From: Callaeas wilsoni
Lineage: Eukaryota; Chordata; Aves; Passeriformes; Callaeidae
Direction of reading: 5' to 3'
Assembly: GCA_013398955.1 (NCBI GenBank)
Contig: VWPU01018904.1
Coordinates: forward strand, 62,001 to 126,000
DNA: 64,000 nt
In this document: piece after piece, positions 13,001 through 23,505 of the stretch
Layout: each line of letters opens with the position of its first letter
How positions within the stretch are numbered: position 1 is the first letter of the stretch
Translations under genes and position numbers: made by a program
The notes under the pieces: model-generated
What the model saw: only the letters and a program-made list of their open reading frames with translations
Databases searched by the model: none
Told to the model about the DNA's origin: nothing

Positions 13001-16000
13001 TGTCTGCATAATTTGTATGCTAATGGCCTGAGTGATTGTTGGATAGGGATGTGCTCTTGCCAAGCTCCTCTTAGAGCATCTGCACCTGCCGCCTGTCACA
13101 CGCTCTCATTTGTGTGCCCATGACCGTATTGACCGTGCACTGAAGTTCGATGCCAGAATTTTCAAGTGTTTTGAGAATAGGATCATATTGTATCTGAATA
13201 AGTTGGGTTATTCTGAAATTGATTTGTTGCCTGGGGCTGCGAGGAGAATGCCCAGTACTGTGGATCATTCTTTAGCTCTGATGAAAACCTGTTGTTGAGA
13301 GAATGAACACACAAATTTACTCAATGCCGCTCATGCCTCACATCCCCAAATCCACGTAAGTTGTAAGAGCCAGTAGATATTAACTAACAAGGATTACTAT
13401 TTTGGGAAGTTGACAAACTCCTTATTCTTGTAATTCTGCTATCTCCAACCTTAGCTGAGTATTGCAGACTGTGATTTTACCCATTGACAACAAATAGGGT
13501 CATTGTGGGCATTAGTTGTTTAGGAACTCAGTGAATCTCTGCTAGCTTGGCTCAGTTAGCTTTTCCAGATAACCTTCTAATACAAAAATTTAAATGTATA
13601 GCTCTTACAGAATGCTGGTATAGTAATCTGCAGGCAGAGCACAGTGTGCAGCCTGTGAAACTGTTTGCTGGTACAAATGTGTACTTTCAGTATCACTGTG
13701 ACAGAGTCACAACTTCTTGCAAGGAGCGAGGTGAGGATTCTTAAGCTGATGCTGGTTTGCAAGCCTTGGGTGCAGATGAATGAGGAAAACAAGCAATCCT
13801 CTGTGCACCCAGGATTTTTCTCACTAGTTGATATGGATGCAAAAAATTGGATTTTGAAGGAGATAATATACTGACAAGCATCACTGAGCCTAGCTAACAA
13901 GATGCCTGTTTCCTCCTTTATGTTTTCTTTTCTGTTCCCGTAAGATAGTGAATCACAGAGGGATTCATCCAGGAAAGCAAATGTAAGATTCTCAGGTAGC
14001 TTTCCCACTTCATGTAATCTGTGTTGTCTGGGAAAAAAAGTCTTGCTGCTTGAATGATAGGAACTCAAGAGACTTTTTACTGTTGATGTAATGTAGTTAA
14101 ATGGAAAGCTACTCTCTTGAAAAGTAAGCCTGTAATCCTTTTCTTCTCTTATAAGTATAGCCCAGTAGAAAGTGCTACTTGTCTCTTTTAAGCTTGTGTG
14201 CATTTTAGAAGCCATCCCTCTGCTTAGGACTGGTTAGGTACAGATTGAGTTTGGGCAGGAACTTGTTGCAGCTGCTGCTCAGCCAAAATCAAGCCTGTCT
14301 CTTTGCAGGCAGCAGCTCTTCTCCCTGGCAGTCCAGGCACTGGCCGCAGGCCTTTCTCATTAGCTGGTAGCTTTCCTCGCAGTCATGTGTCATACCTGGG
14401 CCCTGTTTCCCAGACCATTTTCTCTTCGGCTTTCAGAAAATAAATCCAGCATGTAAACAATCCATTTTCTGGCTCCGGTCATTCTTTCTGTGGACTCTGC
14501 CACTTCTTTATTTCTAGTGCTTGTCATTCATCACTTTCCCCAGGCTAAAAGATTAGGACTGTGTTGTCTAAGGTGAGGAGGCTTCACGAGATGGTGATGC
14601 CCATCTCACAGCTTGCTGTGAGGGGAGTGCCTTGCTTTGCATGGCAGGTGTGCTGGTATGGCAGGTGATAGGGCTTCACCTCCCCTCACTTGCTGACCCT
14701 TCATCTGCATCAACTGCTTCTAGAACCTGCTGGATTTGTCAGGGTTATTTGTCCTGTGGGCTGGCTCCCCAGGGCTTAAGTTAGAACCTGTGTCAGCACA
14801 GGAAGTACAGCAGGAATCTGAAGGTGAGCAAGGGAAAGCTGCCACTTTGGCAGCAGCAGCTGCAAAGCATTAGGCTGGTGAGATGAAGACATCTCCAAAA
14901 GCAGCTCCAGCGAGCTTGGGTACAGCCTTATTTAGTATGTATGGAAATGAATGTCATTGTTGACCAAAAGTTTGCCCCAGAAGATGTGTTCTGGGATATA
15001 TGTTCTGGGATATACCCAGAAGACACATTGCTCTGGGACTCAGTGGGCAGGCAGAGCGTGCAAAGACAGCACTGTGGAATTACCTAAGCAGGAGTCATCT
15101 AAACAGAGACAGGGGTGTGTTATCCTGAAAGCTGGATCTGTAGGCCTCGAATCTAATCACTGCATGCACTGGTCTCTAGCCAGGCACGGTAAGTCAGTGT
15201 CCAGTATGTAGACTGCAAATGGAAAACATAATTTGTGGTTGATAGGGAGGACAGAGAAGGGACTGAGTCTGCATCTTGCAGTGTAGCTAAGCCTGTGTTC
15301 AAAGTACATACTGAGTGTTTCCATGTGGTTTTGTATTCAGCTATTATTCTCTATTAGCGTTAATTGGGAATGCAAAGAATGTAGCTATTCAAATTTGTTT
15401 TAAATTATTATTGCTTATAGAGTTTCATAATACTAAATAAAAACAAGTTATATTATTTTTATCAGAAGACTAGATTTAGATGAAACAGTTTTCATACTCT
15501 GCTTTTGAAAATGACTGAGCAATTTACAATCATGATGATCACAACATGCTATTTTTTTTTTCAAAGGAGTTTAGCATAAATATATTGCCACACATTAAGC
15601 TTGGGCAAGGAATTCTTCAGCTCTTGAAATTTTGAGGATGGCACAACTGTTGCAACATGACTGATGGGAAGCTTAAATATAAGGTGCCAGAGAAAATTAA
15701 AATTAAAGGAGTATTCTATTGATAGACATCATTAGATATATGGTTTTGTAAAGGTATGAGGAAAGACCATTATATTTAATAATCAGAGTGATCTGGTTCT
15801 ACATACCAAACTTCTTCAAGAACAGCAACAGTACAAGCAAGTGCAGTCTTACATTTGCACAAAAGAACTGGTGCTGTCGTGGTGGATGATTTGAAATGGA
15901 AGTCTTTCATTACCAATGTTTGTATTTTGTGTATGTCTTTAAGCATGTGTGTGAAAAAAGCACGTGATTGTCCCACAGCAAACAGCAAACTGTGTGACAA

Positions 16001-19000
16001 ATAGAATCATCAGGGAGGCCCAAACTTTTAAATGTAATTAGGGTTGGGGGCTGGGAGGTTGAGGAAAAATATATTGTTATGGTCAAATAAAGGCAGCAGT
16101 AGCAGGGTTTCTTAAATACTATTTCTGATTTGTGTGATGTGGATGCCCCATCCCTGAAAACGTTCAAGGTCAGATTAGATGCGCCTTTGAGCAGCCCGGT
16201 GTAGAGGAAGGTGTCCCTGCCCGTGGCAGAGGGGTTGGAATGAGATGATCCTGAAGTCTCTTACAACCCAAACCATCTGTGATTATGATTTTTTTCTTCT
16301 TCTTTTTTTTTTTTTTTTTTTTTTAATGCACCAAGGATTTGAAAAAACAAGTGCACATGACTGTCTTCCTCACGATGTGCATACCTTTACAATCTGGCAT
16401 AATTGTCTCCTCAGAGGAAATTTGATCTAATTTATGTTTTGCAGTTTGGTTTTTGTTTTTTGGGGTTGTTTTTGTTTTATGATGAGCCTTTGAAAAAATG
16501 TCCGAAACCCCTAGAAGCTTATATGTCACTGTTGTGATATACATATAAATTTTACTGGTCTGTGGAGGAAATAATGATTTAAACCTGTACTTAATTTTTG
16601 GTATGCTTTATACGTTGCTGCAGTTTTCCTTGTTTTCTTCCATTCTTTTTTCCCCCAAAAGAAATTCCGCATAAGTAACTGGCAGTGCACTGGACAGAAA
16701 TACTCAGGCTGGTGTAGAGTAGTATTCGTAAAGTACCAGAAATCTTGGACACAGAATAATTCAGCCTTACTAGAGGACACCCCTAAGGCAACTCTACCTG
16801 TTCTGCTCTTCAGTCCATCTGCTAACCTGCTGCTAACTGTAGTCTTTGTGTACGGTTTGGTGCAGACCTGACTTCAGAGAGGATTTTTAAAAAACCTTTC
16901 TGAATAGAAATGGTTTAATGGAATACAACGCAACAGAATAAAAATCAGCTGGCACTTTTTTTGTATGTGTGGTGACATTTAAAACTACTTTAAGAAACAG
17001 CTTGCTTGTATGCTATTAAGTCTCACATTACATTTAATTATTTATGGATGTGATTTTAATTCTTATTGCCATTCAGTGAAGTGACAAAGCCTTAACAGTG
17101 TTGTTTTCTGGAGGTCAGTGTAGCAAGCTGAGTAAGTTTGGAGTGTTGTAACATTGTTACGAGAGTGGCATGGTAACTGTTTCATCTATCAGATGCTTTT
17201 TCATCACTGAAAAATGAAGAATCCAGTACTTAGCTGGATTCTGCTTGGAATCTTCTGTTCTTGCATTAGCTTTTTAGGGAGTGTTGCTTTTATTGTAGAG
17301 CAGATATTTGCTTTCAAGAAGATAGAGCAGCATTCTGTGGCTGTGGAGTTTGTTTGTTTGTTTGTTGGGGTGTTTGTTTGTTTGTTTGAAATTTGTCTTG
17401 TATCTCTTGGTTTGGAGATTTCTTTTGTGCCTTGAAAGCCCAGACTGAAGTTTTCTGGGATTCTATAAAATCAAGATTTCCTCTGCTTTCATTCCCTTGC
17501 CAGTATCGCTTTCCAATATATTTATTAAAATAAAGTCTTTAATAAAAAAAACTGTATAGAAAAGCCTATAAACCTGGCTAACTTTTTTTTTCTTTCTGGA
17601 ATATTGAAATTGTGTTTTTCATTGACATTTACAGACAGTTAGCTAAAGTTTGATCCAATTATCTGTCTCAATTGAGTAGAAAGACACCATCTGCTGGCAA
17701 GTCAATTTAATACACAGTATGCCAGCTTAGAAATGTCTCAAATTCTTTCCAAGGTCAAGAATTTTAGAGGTAACTCACAGTCCTCCAAGTGGAGAGGTTT
17801 CTGAAAAATGTGTGCAGCTGGAGATCTGTAGCGTGGTGGCCAGTTGAGCCATATTTCTAGTCTGTTAGGGAAGTTTAAATTGCCAGGGCTAGTTTTTGTT
17901 CTTTTTTTTTCATTTGTGTTTTTTTGGTAGTGTACTGCATTTGACCTGTGTGATATGGAGTGTGGTGTGGGAAATAGAAAAATGACATGATACTTGAAAA
18001 CTAGAAATTATCCTACTCTTATTAACTATTATTTTTATTATTATTATTGGAATATTAATTACAATAGTGCTGAATTTGGGTGAAGCAAAAATATCTGCTG
18101 TTCATGCACACCATCCTCAACCCATCTGCAGATGGGACTTGCACAAATTAATTTTCAGAAGGAATTAAAGCAAGCATAAAGGACGGGGAAGATACAGGAA
18201 GAAGGAGCACTTTGATAAATGAGGAGCAAAAGAATAAAAAGGCAAGCAAACTACCACAAAAAATGATAACAGTCATAATGGTGAACATACTTCCTGCAAA
18301 CGCTGCGGTTATATTGAACAAATGCTGAATTATTTAAGGTTTAGTGCTCTGTATGAAGGCTGCTTTCTGCCCGCTTCTTTGTGCAGTTAGATGATGAAGA
18401 GTCCAGCAGGTGGTACCTGGCTTACAGAAATAAATTAAATTGGAATTCTGCTTGCTCCACAGAAGGAGACTGCTGTGTTATGCTGCACAGATACGCACTC
18501 CAGTCACCACTGGGGATAGAATGGCATTAGTGACTAAAAAGGTTTCAGCCTTTCTCCTCTGTTAACTTAGTAAGCAACTACATTAAAATTGTTCCACAAA
18601 CCACAGGTAAGAAATTGTCATGCACAGCCCTGATGTAGTGATTCTATCTGGTGTGGAAAAAGAAGTCACAGGTCTTGACAGACATGCTCTCTCTGAGTAT
18701 AAACAGCATAATACTATATTAAACAAAAACCCCTTTGTATAGAGGTGACTTTTTGAAGAGAAAGCCTTTCACGGAAGTAGTAAATTATACTGATGGGTTT
18801 TCTTATGAAGTGGAATTGAATGATCTTTATTGGCAGCCGTTGAATACAATTTCCTTTGTTCCTACAGGAGTTACTAAAGTTGATTACGGAGACATATCAT
18901 CACGACTTGGGCTAAGGCGCAAGCTCCAGTGCAAGCCTTTCTCCTGGTACCTGGAGAATGTTTATCCTGATTCCCAAATTCCACGCCATTACTTTTCTCT

Positions 19001-22000
19001 GGGAGAGGTAAGATTTTATCTTTCATATTTATCTTCACTATGCATTGTGCAGTAAGTTGTTTGTATTTTGAACTGAGTAGTGCAAGCAAGTTGTCTCCAG
19101 AAAAGTTCAAGTATCTCACACCTGTATTCCTGCCACCTCTAAAAGAACAAATCTGGCTTCTCAGTGGGGCAGACAACTAAACTTTGGTGTACAGTACTGT
19201 AATTTGAATGTTTTCCTTTTTTCTACTACAGTACAAAATGTCATATAAATGGCTTTAGAAATATTCCTTCAGAAATGTAGTTGTGCATACCTTTCTGTAT
19301 AACGTTCTGTATAACTGTGTAACATAGAGTACAAATGAAGTTTTGCTTGAAAGCTGTACTAGGTCAAGCAAGGTCTTTGCCTAAAAGCTGTTCTGAACTT
19401 TACCCCCAGAACCTTCACCAGTGAGCAGCAAATTCTAGTGACCCCTAAGCCTTGCTGGGAATTTCTCTTTCTTCTTTAACATTTTTAAGTGACTGTAGAA
19501 ATAGTACAGATGATGCTGTCCTAAATAAGTAGGTAGCCTCCCCTCTACAAGTCATGTTGAACTAATGAGTTTGCTGTAGAGTGATTTTGTGCTGTCTGGT
19601 TTTAAAAGAAACACTTTTAGGAAAAGGTGCTTCTGCATGACTGTCAAGAGCTTCGATATTCCTGCCTGCTTACTATACAGTGATATAGGGTTCATACTTT
19701 TGAAGGTTTTGGCTGGACGCTCAATTGTGTCCCTTCTGTTGTAGCTGCGTCTTTGAGCAAAAAGTTCCCTCCACCAAGGTGGAAGGATCCCCCAAAGAAA
19801 GCAAAGAAACAATCATGGTTCTGTAATCTGGTAGCTTGAACATTTGCTTGGGAGTTTGAGTCTTGGACAGTGATGCCTCATTGCTAATATGGGTCATTTA
19901 TTTCACATAACCTCTGGTGTATGGAGAGAACTGTGCCAGTGTGGTTTGATACGGACCTAGTTCTCTTCTAAAAATATCAGCCTTTGGTGATGTGCTCTTT
20001 TTCCTTCCTAGATAAGGAATGTGGAGACAAATCAATGTCTGGATAATATGGCAAGAAAGGAAAATGAGAAAGTTGGAATCTTTAACTGCCATGGAATGGG
20101 TGGCAATCAGGTGACAATTTTTAAAAAGGAATTTTATTAATGTATTGAATTCTTGGATGTTTTCAGTAGTTATTTTCAAAATATACTTAGGAAACCCTCA
20201 TTAAAGAAAATGCCTGTGAGGGGAAATGCATGAGAAGATTTGGTAGTGGTTTGTACTTGTATGTTTTTGAGGTCTGATTGCAATACATTTTAGATCAACT
20301 TTAAAAGTCCAAAACAAAATCATGGGAGGAGAATACTGTTATGAGCTAGACTTCAGCTCCTGCAGGTTTTCTGGAAACGCATTCTGGTTAGAACTCCTGA
20401 TTGGCATTGTTACTTAAAAAAAAACAAACAAAAAACCAACAAACTAACATGCCTGTGCCTGAAATACTATTTTTAATATATCTTTTTCTGGGTGTCAGTT
20501 GTGGGTTTTCTTTTTCATCTACTTTTTTTGTTCTACTTTCTTAATTGTTCTTGATTAATTGTTTTCACATAAACAGAGAGGACCTGTGTTTGGGGACTCT
20601 CCTGTTCGTTCACGGCAAGCAATCTTCAATTAAAAAAAATTGTTTGTTTTGACCAAACAGCTTGTGATGGTGTTTATATTTGTTTCCCTCAAAAAAAAAA
20701 AAAAATTCTATGCCTCAGAATTACGAAGGGAGCAGAAAGCACAAGAAAAAATTAGTGGGAATAAATGAAGTAAGGCACAAATTTTCCCCTTTCCCCTCAC
20801 TCCAGGAGTCTTTTAGTTGAAGAAGTTCTTTTTCAGTTCCTCTCATTCTTTTTCTGTCTAGGTTTTCTCATATACTGCCAACAAAGAAATTCGAACAGAT
20901 GATTTGTGTTTAGATGTATCCAAACTTAATGGCCCAGTAACAATGCTCAAGTGCCACCATCTAAAAGGAAATCAGCTTTGGGAATATGATCCAGTGGTAA
21001 GTCTTCTAATGACTTTTGACTGTAAAATGAGACAACTTCGGCTTTTACATGAGCCTGCAGAGCAACATATTCCAGTGTGGGACCACTATTGCACAGACAA
21101 AACAGGAAACAAAGTCAGGATTATGTTCCCTCTGTTATTAATTCACTATGTAGTCACACAGTGGACATCTGTGTTGATTTAATTACCTGGTGAGTTTTAG
21201 GGGGGCTTTTGGAAGAACGTTTTGAATGTGCTTTGGGACCCTCTGGAGAAATGTAGTCTGACAGTGTAGTGTTGTGTTAGAATCAGATCAGAAGTGGAGA
21301 AGTATTCCAGGTATCTAGTGGACCAATAAAAGATAAGAGGATAAGAGTAATGATTTGGTGACAAATTTAGCACTTGGTGTCTTGTCTTGCACAAAGTGAA
21401 AGGGAAATACTTGTCTAATTAAAAAATGAGCATTGCAAACTTATAAAGATGATTTTACATTTTTAATCATGGTATTTCTAAGGAATAGATGCTTAAAACA
21501 CCTTTATTTAAATCATGCTCTTTCTTCTACATAATGTTCAAATTTACTTTGAAGTTCATGTGTTGAACTGCCAGATCTAGAAATCATTGTCCATTGATCA
21601 ATTCATCGTTAATTTGATTTGCAAGCTCTAGAAATGATTTCACGATTGAGTAATGCAGTCAAGAACTCTGACTTCATGGATAGTTAGGAAAAAAGTAGTT
21701 CTCAAGCTTGTTAAAATAAAACCACTTATTACAAAAGACGGTTGTGAGACAATTTGTGGATGAAGAATCTTGCCAGTATATTTGCAATGACTGTTTTTAA
21801 AAAGACTTTCAGATATTTAGCTACTAAAAAGTCACTAATTAAAAAGCAAGATGAGGATTATTTCTGACTAAATATACTTGCTATAGACTTCAGTACCTGA
21901 GGTGTTAACAGAGCCCTGCAGCCTTTTAGACCAAAAGCAAATATTTATGAATGATGATTTTGTGATTAGGATGGCAGTTAATGTGGAAGACAATGGATCT

Positions 22001-23505
22001 CTGCTGGGATTTCTGCACATTGCTGGCAACTTTTGCTTGGACACCGAAGAAAGCTGAAGGCTTGCAGGATTAAATTAGTCTTGAGAACAATTCATTCTTG
22101 GTTTTAATGTAGTTAGTTTACCTAATTTAAGCAAATAATATGACTAATATTACCACCTACAGTGATTTACCAAAGGGCAAGGGCTTTTCATTAGGTTTCT
22201 ACCTTATCAGTGATAAGAAAAATATATCTTTAGACACCTAATTGCAATAGAATGTCTTGCAGTGATTGCCACAGACTTTCCCTATGTTGATCCTCAGCCA
22301 TAAATTTGCTTATATGTTTTTTCTCTTTATTTTGTCTGTAGAAAATCTAGGCATAATCTTCAGAACATTACTGAAAGCTAGCTAATAAAGCACAAAGGAA
22401 AGTTATAGGGCCCTAAAAAGAACTCCAGCCCACATAGTTGAGTGATTTTTTTTTTTTTTTCCTGTAGGTTTTTTTTTTTCTTTCTACCTCTGTTTGATTC
22501 CCTCCTTCATTCTTCAGCACCTCTGTGAGTGCAGGAGATTGATGTGCTCAGGATTTTGAATTAGATTTTTTTTTTTATTACCCTTTGCTGCTTGTGCACA
22601 TAAGACCACGACTTTTCAATCACTCCAGTGTCCTGGTTGAGCTGCTGAATGAGAGAAGGAATACTGATAGTAATGCCTGTGATACCATAGGCGAGTTGGT
22701 GCACTGAGGAGAATCCATAGTACAGTGGCAGGAAATGCAGCTTCTGAAGAGCTCCTCTCCATGAGGATGGTGCTGAGGTGTAGGTGGAGTGGTTTACTGA
22801 AGATTGCATGAGTGAGATTAGCAGGTATTGGAAAAGATACATACTTATGTGAAATTGCACATACTTTTTATAAAAGAACATACTTCTAGAAAAGAGCCAA
22901 AAAAGTGCTAAAAGAACATAGTGTAAAGTCAGTATTGTATCCCCAGCTGAAGAAAAAAAGTCCTTTTGAAAACATATTCAATGGCATCATTCTGATCTGG
23001 TAAAAGCTACTATTATAACTAATAATTGAAGTTGTGTATCTTACCAACCTGTAATTTCTAACTGTGCAAAGATCCCTAGCTGTATAGTCCTATTTAAAGA
23101 ATGGTGGATGTTGCTTGATAAAGAATATCATTTACAAGTTCAGACTGTTTTGGTTTTTTTTTTTTCATAAAACACTGCTTTTAGTATCTACAATGTCGTA
23201 TAGCATATTTAAGTGTTTTTTAGGATTGGGATCTGCAGTCATTAACCATAGTTCCTACTTACCTGTGGAAGAGTTTTGATGCCAACTAGGTTTTTTTTTT
23301 TGTTATCTTATGCCTGGTGCTTTTTGTAAAGCTAATTTCATTTTATTTTGTCTTCAAGAAATTAACCCTGTTGCATGTGAACAGTAACCAGTGCCTGGAC
23401 AAAGCCACTGAAGAGGACAGCCAGGTACCCAGCATCAGAGACTGCACCGGCAGCCGCTCCCAGCAGTGGCTGCTCCGCAACGTCACCCTTCCAGAAATAT
23501 TCTGA
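870..23505 (+). CDS. GALNT1: GALNT1, polypeptide N-acetylgalactosaminyltransferase 1 (3' nine coding exons, 5' part missing)
   Basis: This is the spliced gene as a whole. The enzyme is a Golgi type II membrane protein that starts mucin-type O-glycosylation by moving GalNAc from UDP-GalNAc to Ser/Thr of proteins. Nine exons with GT-AG borders join in one frame into 454 complete codons plus one split codon. Taken from the C-terminus of the 559-residue family member, they cover residues 105-559. Visible landmarks are the DxH metal site (D209, H211), the WGGEN motif around E319, the H344 metal ligand region, and three CLD lectin repeats at C442, C482 and C523. The C-terminus LPEIF and the exon-by-exon match single out GALNT1 rather than GALNT13. 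The cytoplasmic tail, transmembrane anchor and most of the stem are encoded upstream of base 1. No frameshift or premature stop was seen. The call rests on recalled GALNT1 sequence, not on a search. Confidence 0.97.
1037..6862 (+). other. GALNT1: GALNT1 intron after window exon 1 (5826 bp)
   Basis: The donor is GTAAGG and the acceptor TTTACAG. The intron is AT-rich. Short open frames (for example 2286-2492 minus, 6524-6796 minus) match no protein I know and lack supporting borders. A short CR1-tail-like string near 3046 is too small to call. No repeat or RNA gene is identified. Confidence 0.85.
6863..7070 (+). CDS. GALNT1: GALNT1 window exon 2 (residues 161-230, DxH metal motif)
   Basis: The acceptor is at 6861-6862 and the donor GTAATT at 7071. 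The exon completes D161 (G|AC), then reads [12 protein letters not shown]. It contains the segment [12 protein letters not shown] and the strand [11 protein letters not shown]209 (7006-7008) and H211 (7012-7014) form the DxH motif that holds Mn2+ and the UDP diphosphate in GalNAc-transferases. The exon ends with the first two bases of R230. All residues expected to be catalytic are present, so this is a functional enzyme segment. Confidence 0.97.
7071..8561 (+). other. GALNT1: GALNT1 intron after window exon 2 (1491 bp)
   Basis: The donor is GTAATT and the acceptor CTTTTCCTAG. The intron is AT-rich with no recognised repeat, RNA or coding feature. Confidence 0.85.
8562..8732 (+). CDS. GALNT1: GALNT1 window exon 3 (residues 230-287)
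   Basis: The acceptor is at 8560-8561 and the donor GTAATG at 8733. The exon finishes R230 and encodes [17 protein letters not shown], then [15 protein letters not shown]. This is the middle of the catalytic domain, leading into the Gal/GalNAc-transferase motif. C235 is one of the conserved cysteines of the family. It ends after two bases of R287. At 171 bp it keeps phase 2 on both sides. Confidence 0.97.
8733..10194 (+). other. GALNT1: GALNT1 intron after window exon 3 (1462 bp)
   Basis: The donor is GTAATG; the acceptor follows a strong T/C tract (TTTTTTTTCTCCCTCCAG). No further feature is recognised. Confidence 0.85.
10195..10312 (+). CDS. GALNT1: GALNT1 window exon 4 (residues 287-326, WGGEN motif)
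   Basis: The acceptor is at 10193-10194 and the donor GTAGGT at 10313. The exon encodes [16 protein letters not shown] and [18 protein letters not shown]. The D-x-x-x-x-W-G-G-E-N block is the hallmark Gal/GalNAc-T motif that contacts the sugar, with E319 a key acid. The exon ends on a complete Arg codon (phase 0). Confidence 0.97.
10313..11275 (+). other. GALNT1: GALNT1 intron after window exon 4 (963 bp)
   Basis: The donor is GTAGGT and the acceptor CACTTCCAG. No repeat, RNA or other gene is recognised. Confidence 0.85.
11276..11456 (+). CDS. GALNT1: GALNT1 window exon 5 (residues 327-387, H344 and catalytic loop)
   Basis: The acceptor is at 11274-11275 and the donor GTGAGC at 11457. It begins with IWQCGG (C330) and [10 protein letters not shown]344 corresponds to the third metal ligand of the family. 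The Gly/Thr-rich stretch after it forms the flexible loop that closes over the substrate. The exon ends in the linker ISPG with one base of G387. If the donor is ignored the frame stays open to 11557, which is an ORF shadow rather than a longer exon. Confidence 0.97.
12615..12650. repeat. Perfect inverted repeat, 14-bp arms, 8-nt loop
   Basis: Arm 12615-12628 (TTTGGTTAAGATTG) is the exact reverse complement of 12637-12650, around the loop CCTAAGAA. It is shorter than a normal pre-miRNA stem. It could be a chance palindrome, an intronic RNA structure or a leftover end of a small DNA transposon. Confidence 0.9.
14987..15014. repeat. 14-bp perfect tandem duplication
   Basis: Two adjacent identical copies of TGTTCTGGGATATA lie at 14987-15000 and 15001-15014. 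The flanks also share CCCAGAAG, so a slightly longer imperfect unit may have duplicated by slippage. Confidence 0.9.
16139..16288 (+). mobile_element. CR1 LINE, 5'-truncated 3' end
   Basis: The segment starts with GGATGCCCCATCCCTG and continues with TTCAAGGTCAGATTAGATG, a stretch equivalent to CAGCCTGGT, a CCCTGCC...GGCAGAGGGGTTGGA block, and the tail CTTACAACCCAAACCATCTGTGA without the usual ATTCTATG repeats. This order is the conserved 3' end of chicken-repeat-1 elements. Only about 150 bp remain, typical of severe 5' truncation. It lies in sense orientation inside a GALNT1 intron and is diverged, so it is not recent. Confidence 0.9.
16289..16324. repeat. Poly-T / T-rich tract after the CR1 end
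   Basis: A T-rich run, interrupted by three C's at its left, ends in more than 20 uninterrupted T's. CR1 elements do not normally carry poly-A/T tails, so this is probably a later expansion next to the insertion. Confidence 0.85.
17348..17388. repeat. (TTTG)n microsatellite, one interruption
   Basis: Repeated GTTT units run across the tract, broken once by GTTGGGGT. It lies inside a GALNT1 intron. Length polymorphism is likely. Confidence 0.9.
18868..19007 (+). CDS. GALNT1: GALNT1 window exon 6 (residues 387-433, linker to lectin domain)
   Basis: The acceptor is at 18866-18867 and the donor GTAAGA at 19008. It completes G387 and encodes [19 protein letters not shown], then [16 protein letters not shown] and HYFSLGE. 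This is the end of the catalytic unit (conserved K-P-F-x-W-Y-L-E-N) and the short linker before the lectin domain. It ends in phase 0. The frame is also open upstream to 18735, but no phase-compatible acceptor supports extending it. Confidence 0.97.
19008..20011 (+). other. GALNT1: GALNT1 intron after window exon 6 (1004 bp)
   Basis: The donor is GTAAGA and the acceptor TTTTTCCTTCCTAG. Nothing further is recognised. Confidence 0.85.
20012..20110 (+). CDS. GALNT1: GALNT1 window exon 7 (residues 434-466, lectin alpha repeat)
   Basis: The acceptor is at 20010-20011 and the donor GTGACA at 20111. These 33 codons begin [16 protein letters not shown] and continue to [13 protein letters not shown]442-L-D444 is the alpha-repeat CLD motif of the ricin-type lectin domain; D444 is the residue class that binds GalNAc and directs the enzyme to already glycosylated peptides. 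Phase is 0 on both sides. Confidence 0.97.
20111..20861 (+). other. GALNT1: GALNT1 intron after window exon 7 (751 bp)
   Basis: The donor is GTGACA and the acceptor TTTTTCTGTCTAG. It contains a 15-base A run at 20691-20705 and nothing else that I recognise. Confidence 0.85.
20862..20996 (+). CDS. GALNT1: GALNT1 window exon 8 (residues 467-511, lectin beta repeat)
   Basis: The acceptor is at 20860-20861 and the donor GTAAGT at 20997, a perfect donor consensus. These 45 codons run from [10 protein letters not shown] to [10 protein letters not shown]482-L-D484 is the beta-repeat CLD motif, and NQLW is its QxW partner. Phase is 0 on both sides. The same frame stays open past the donor to a stop at 21182 (see findings). 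Confidence 0.97.
20997..23358 (+). other. GALNT1: GALNT1 last intron (2362 bp)
   Basis: The donor is GTAAGT and the acceptor TTGTCTTCAAG. It contains T-rich runs at 22446-22460, 22469-22479 and 23156-23165. No mobile element or RNA gene is recognised. Confidence 0.85.
23359..23505 (+). CDS. GALNT1: GALNT1 last coding exon (residues 512-559, lectin gamma repeat and stop)
   Basis: The acceptor is at 23357-23358. These 48 codons run from [18 protein letters not shown] to RNVTLPEIF and are followed by TGA at 23503-23505. C523-L-D525 is the gamma-repeat CLD motif, with QQW as its QxW partner. The N-V-T at N552 is an N-glycosylation sequon. At residue 541 the codon is ACC (Thr), where the mammalian protein as I remember it has Asn in an N-G-S sequon. 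The C-terminus LPEIF is the diagnostic end of GALNT1. Confidence 0.98.
   Translation, partial: KLTLLHVNSNQCLDKATEEDSQVPSIRDCTGSRSQQWLLRNVTLPEIF

Larger units (their letters stand above)
11457..18867 (+). other. GALNT1: GALNT1 intron after window exon 5 (7411 bp, the longest)
   Basis: The donor is GTGAGC and the acceptor TTGTTCCTACAG. It contains a 14-bp perfect hairpin (12615-12650), an antisense 212-codon open frame (13577-14215), a 14-bp tandem duplication (14987-15014), a CR1 3' end (16139-16288) followed by a poly-T tract, and a TTTG microsatellite (17348-17388). The rest is plain AT-rich intron. Confidence 0.85.

Noticed and set aside
18735..18867. Open frame running upstream of GALNT1 window exon 6, suggesting a longer exon
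   Set aside because: The upstream exon ends in phase 1. The only acceptor-like AGs in the extension (near 18741, 18761 and 18837) do not continue the frame in that phase, while 18866-18867 does.
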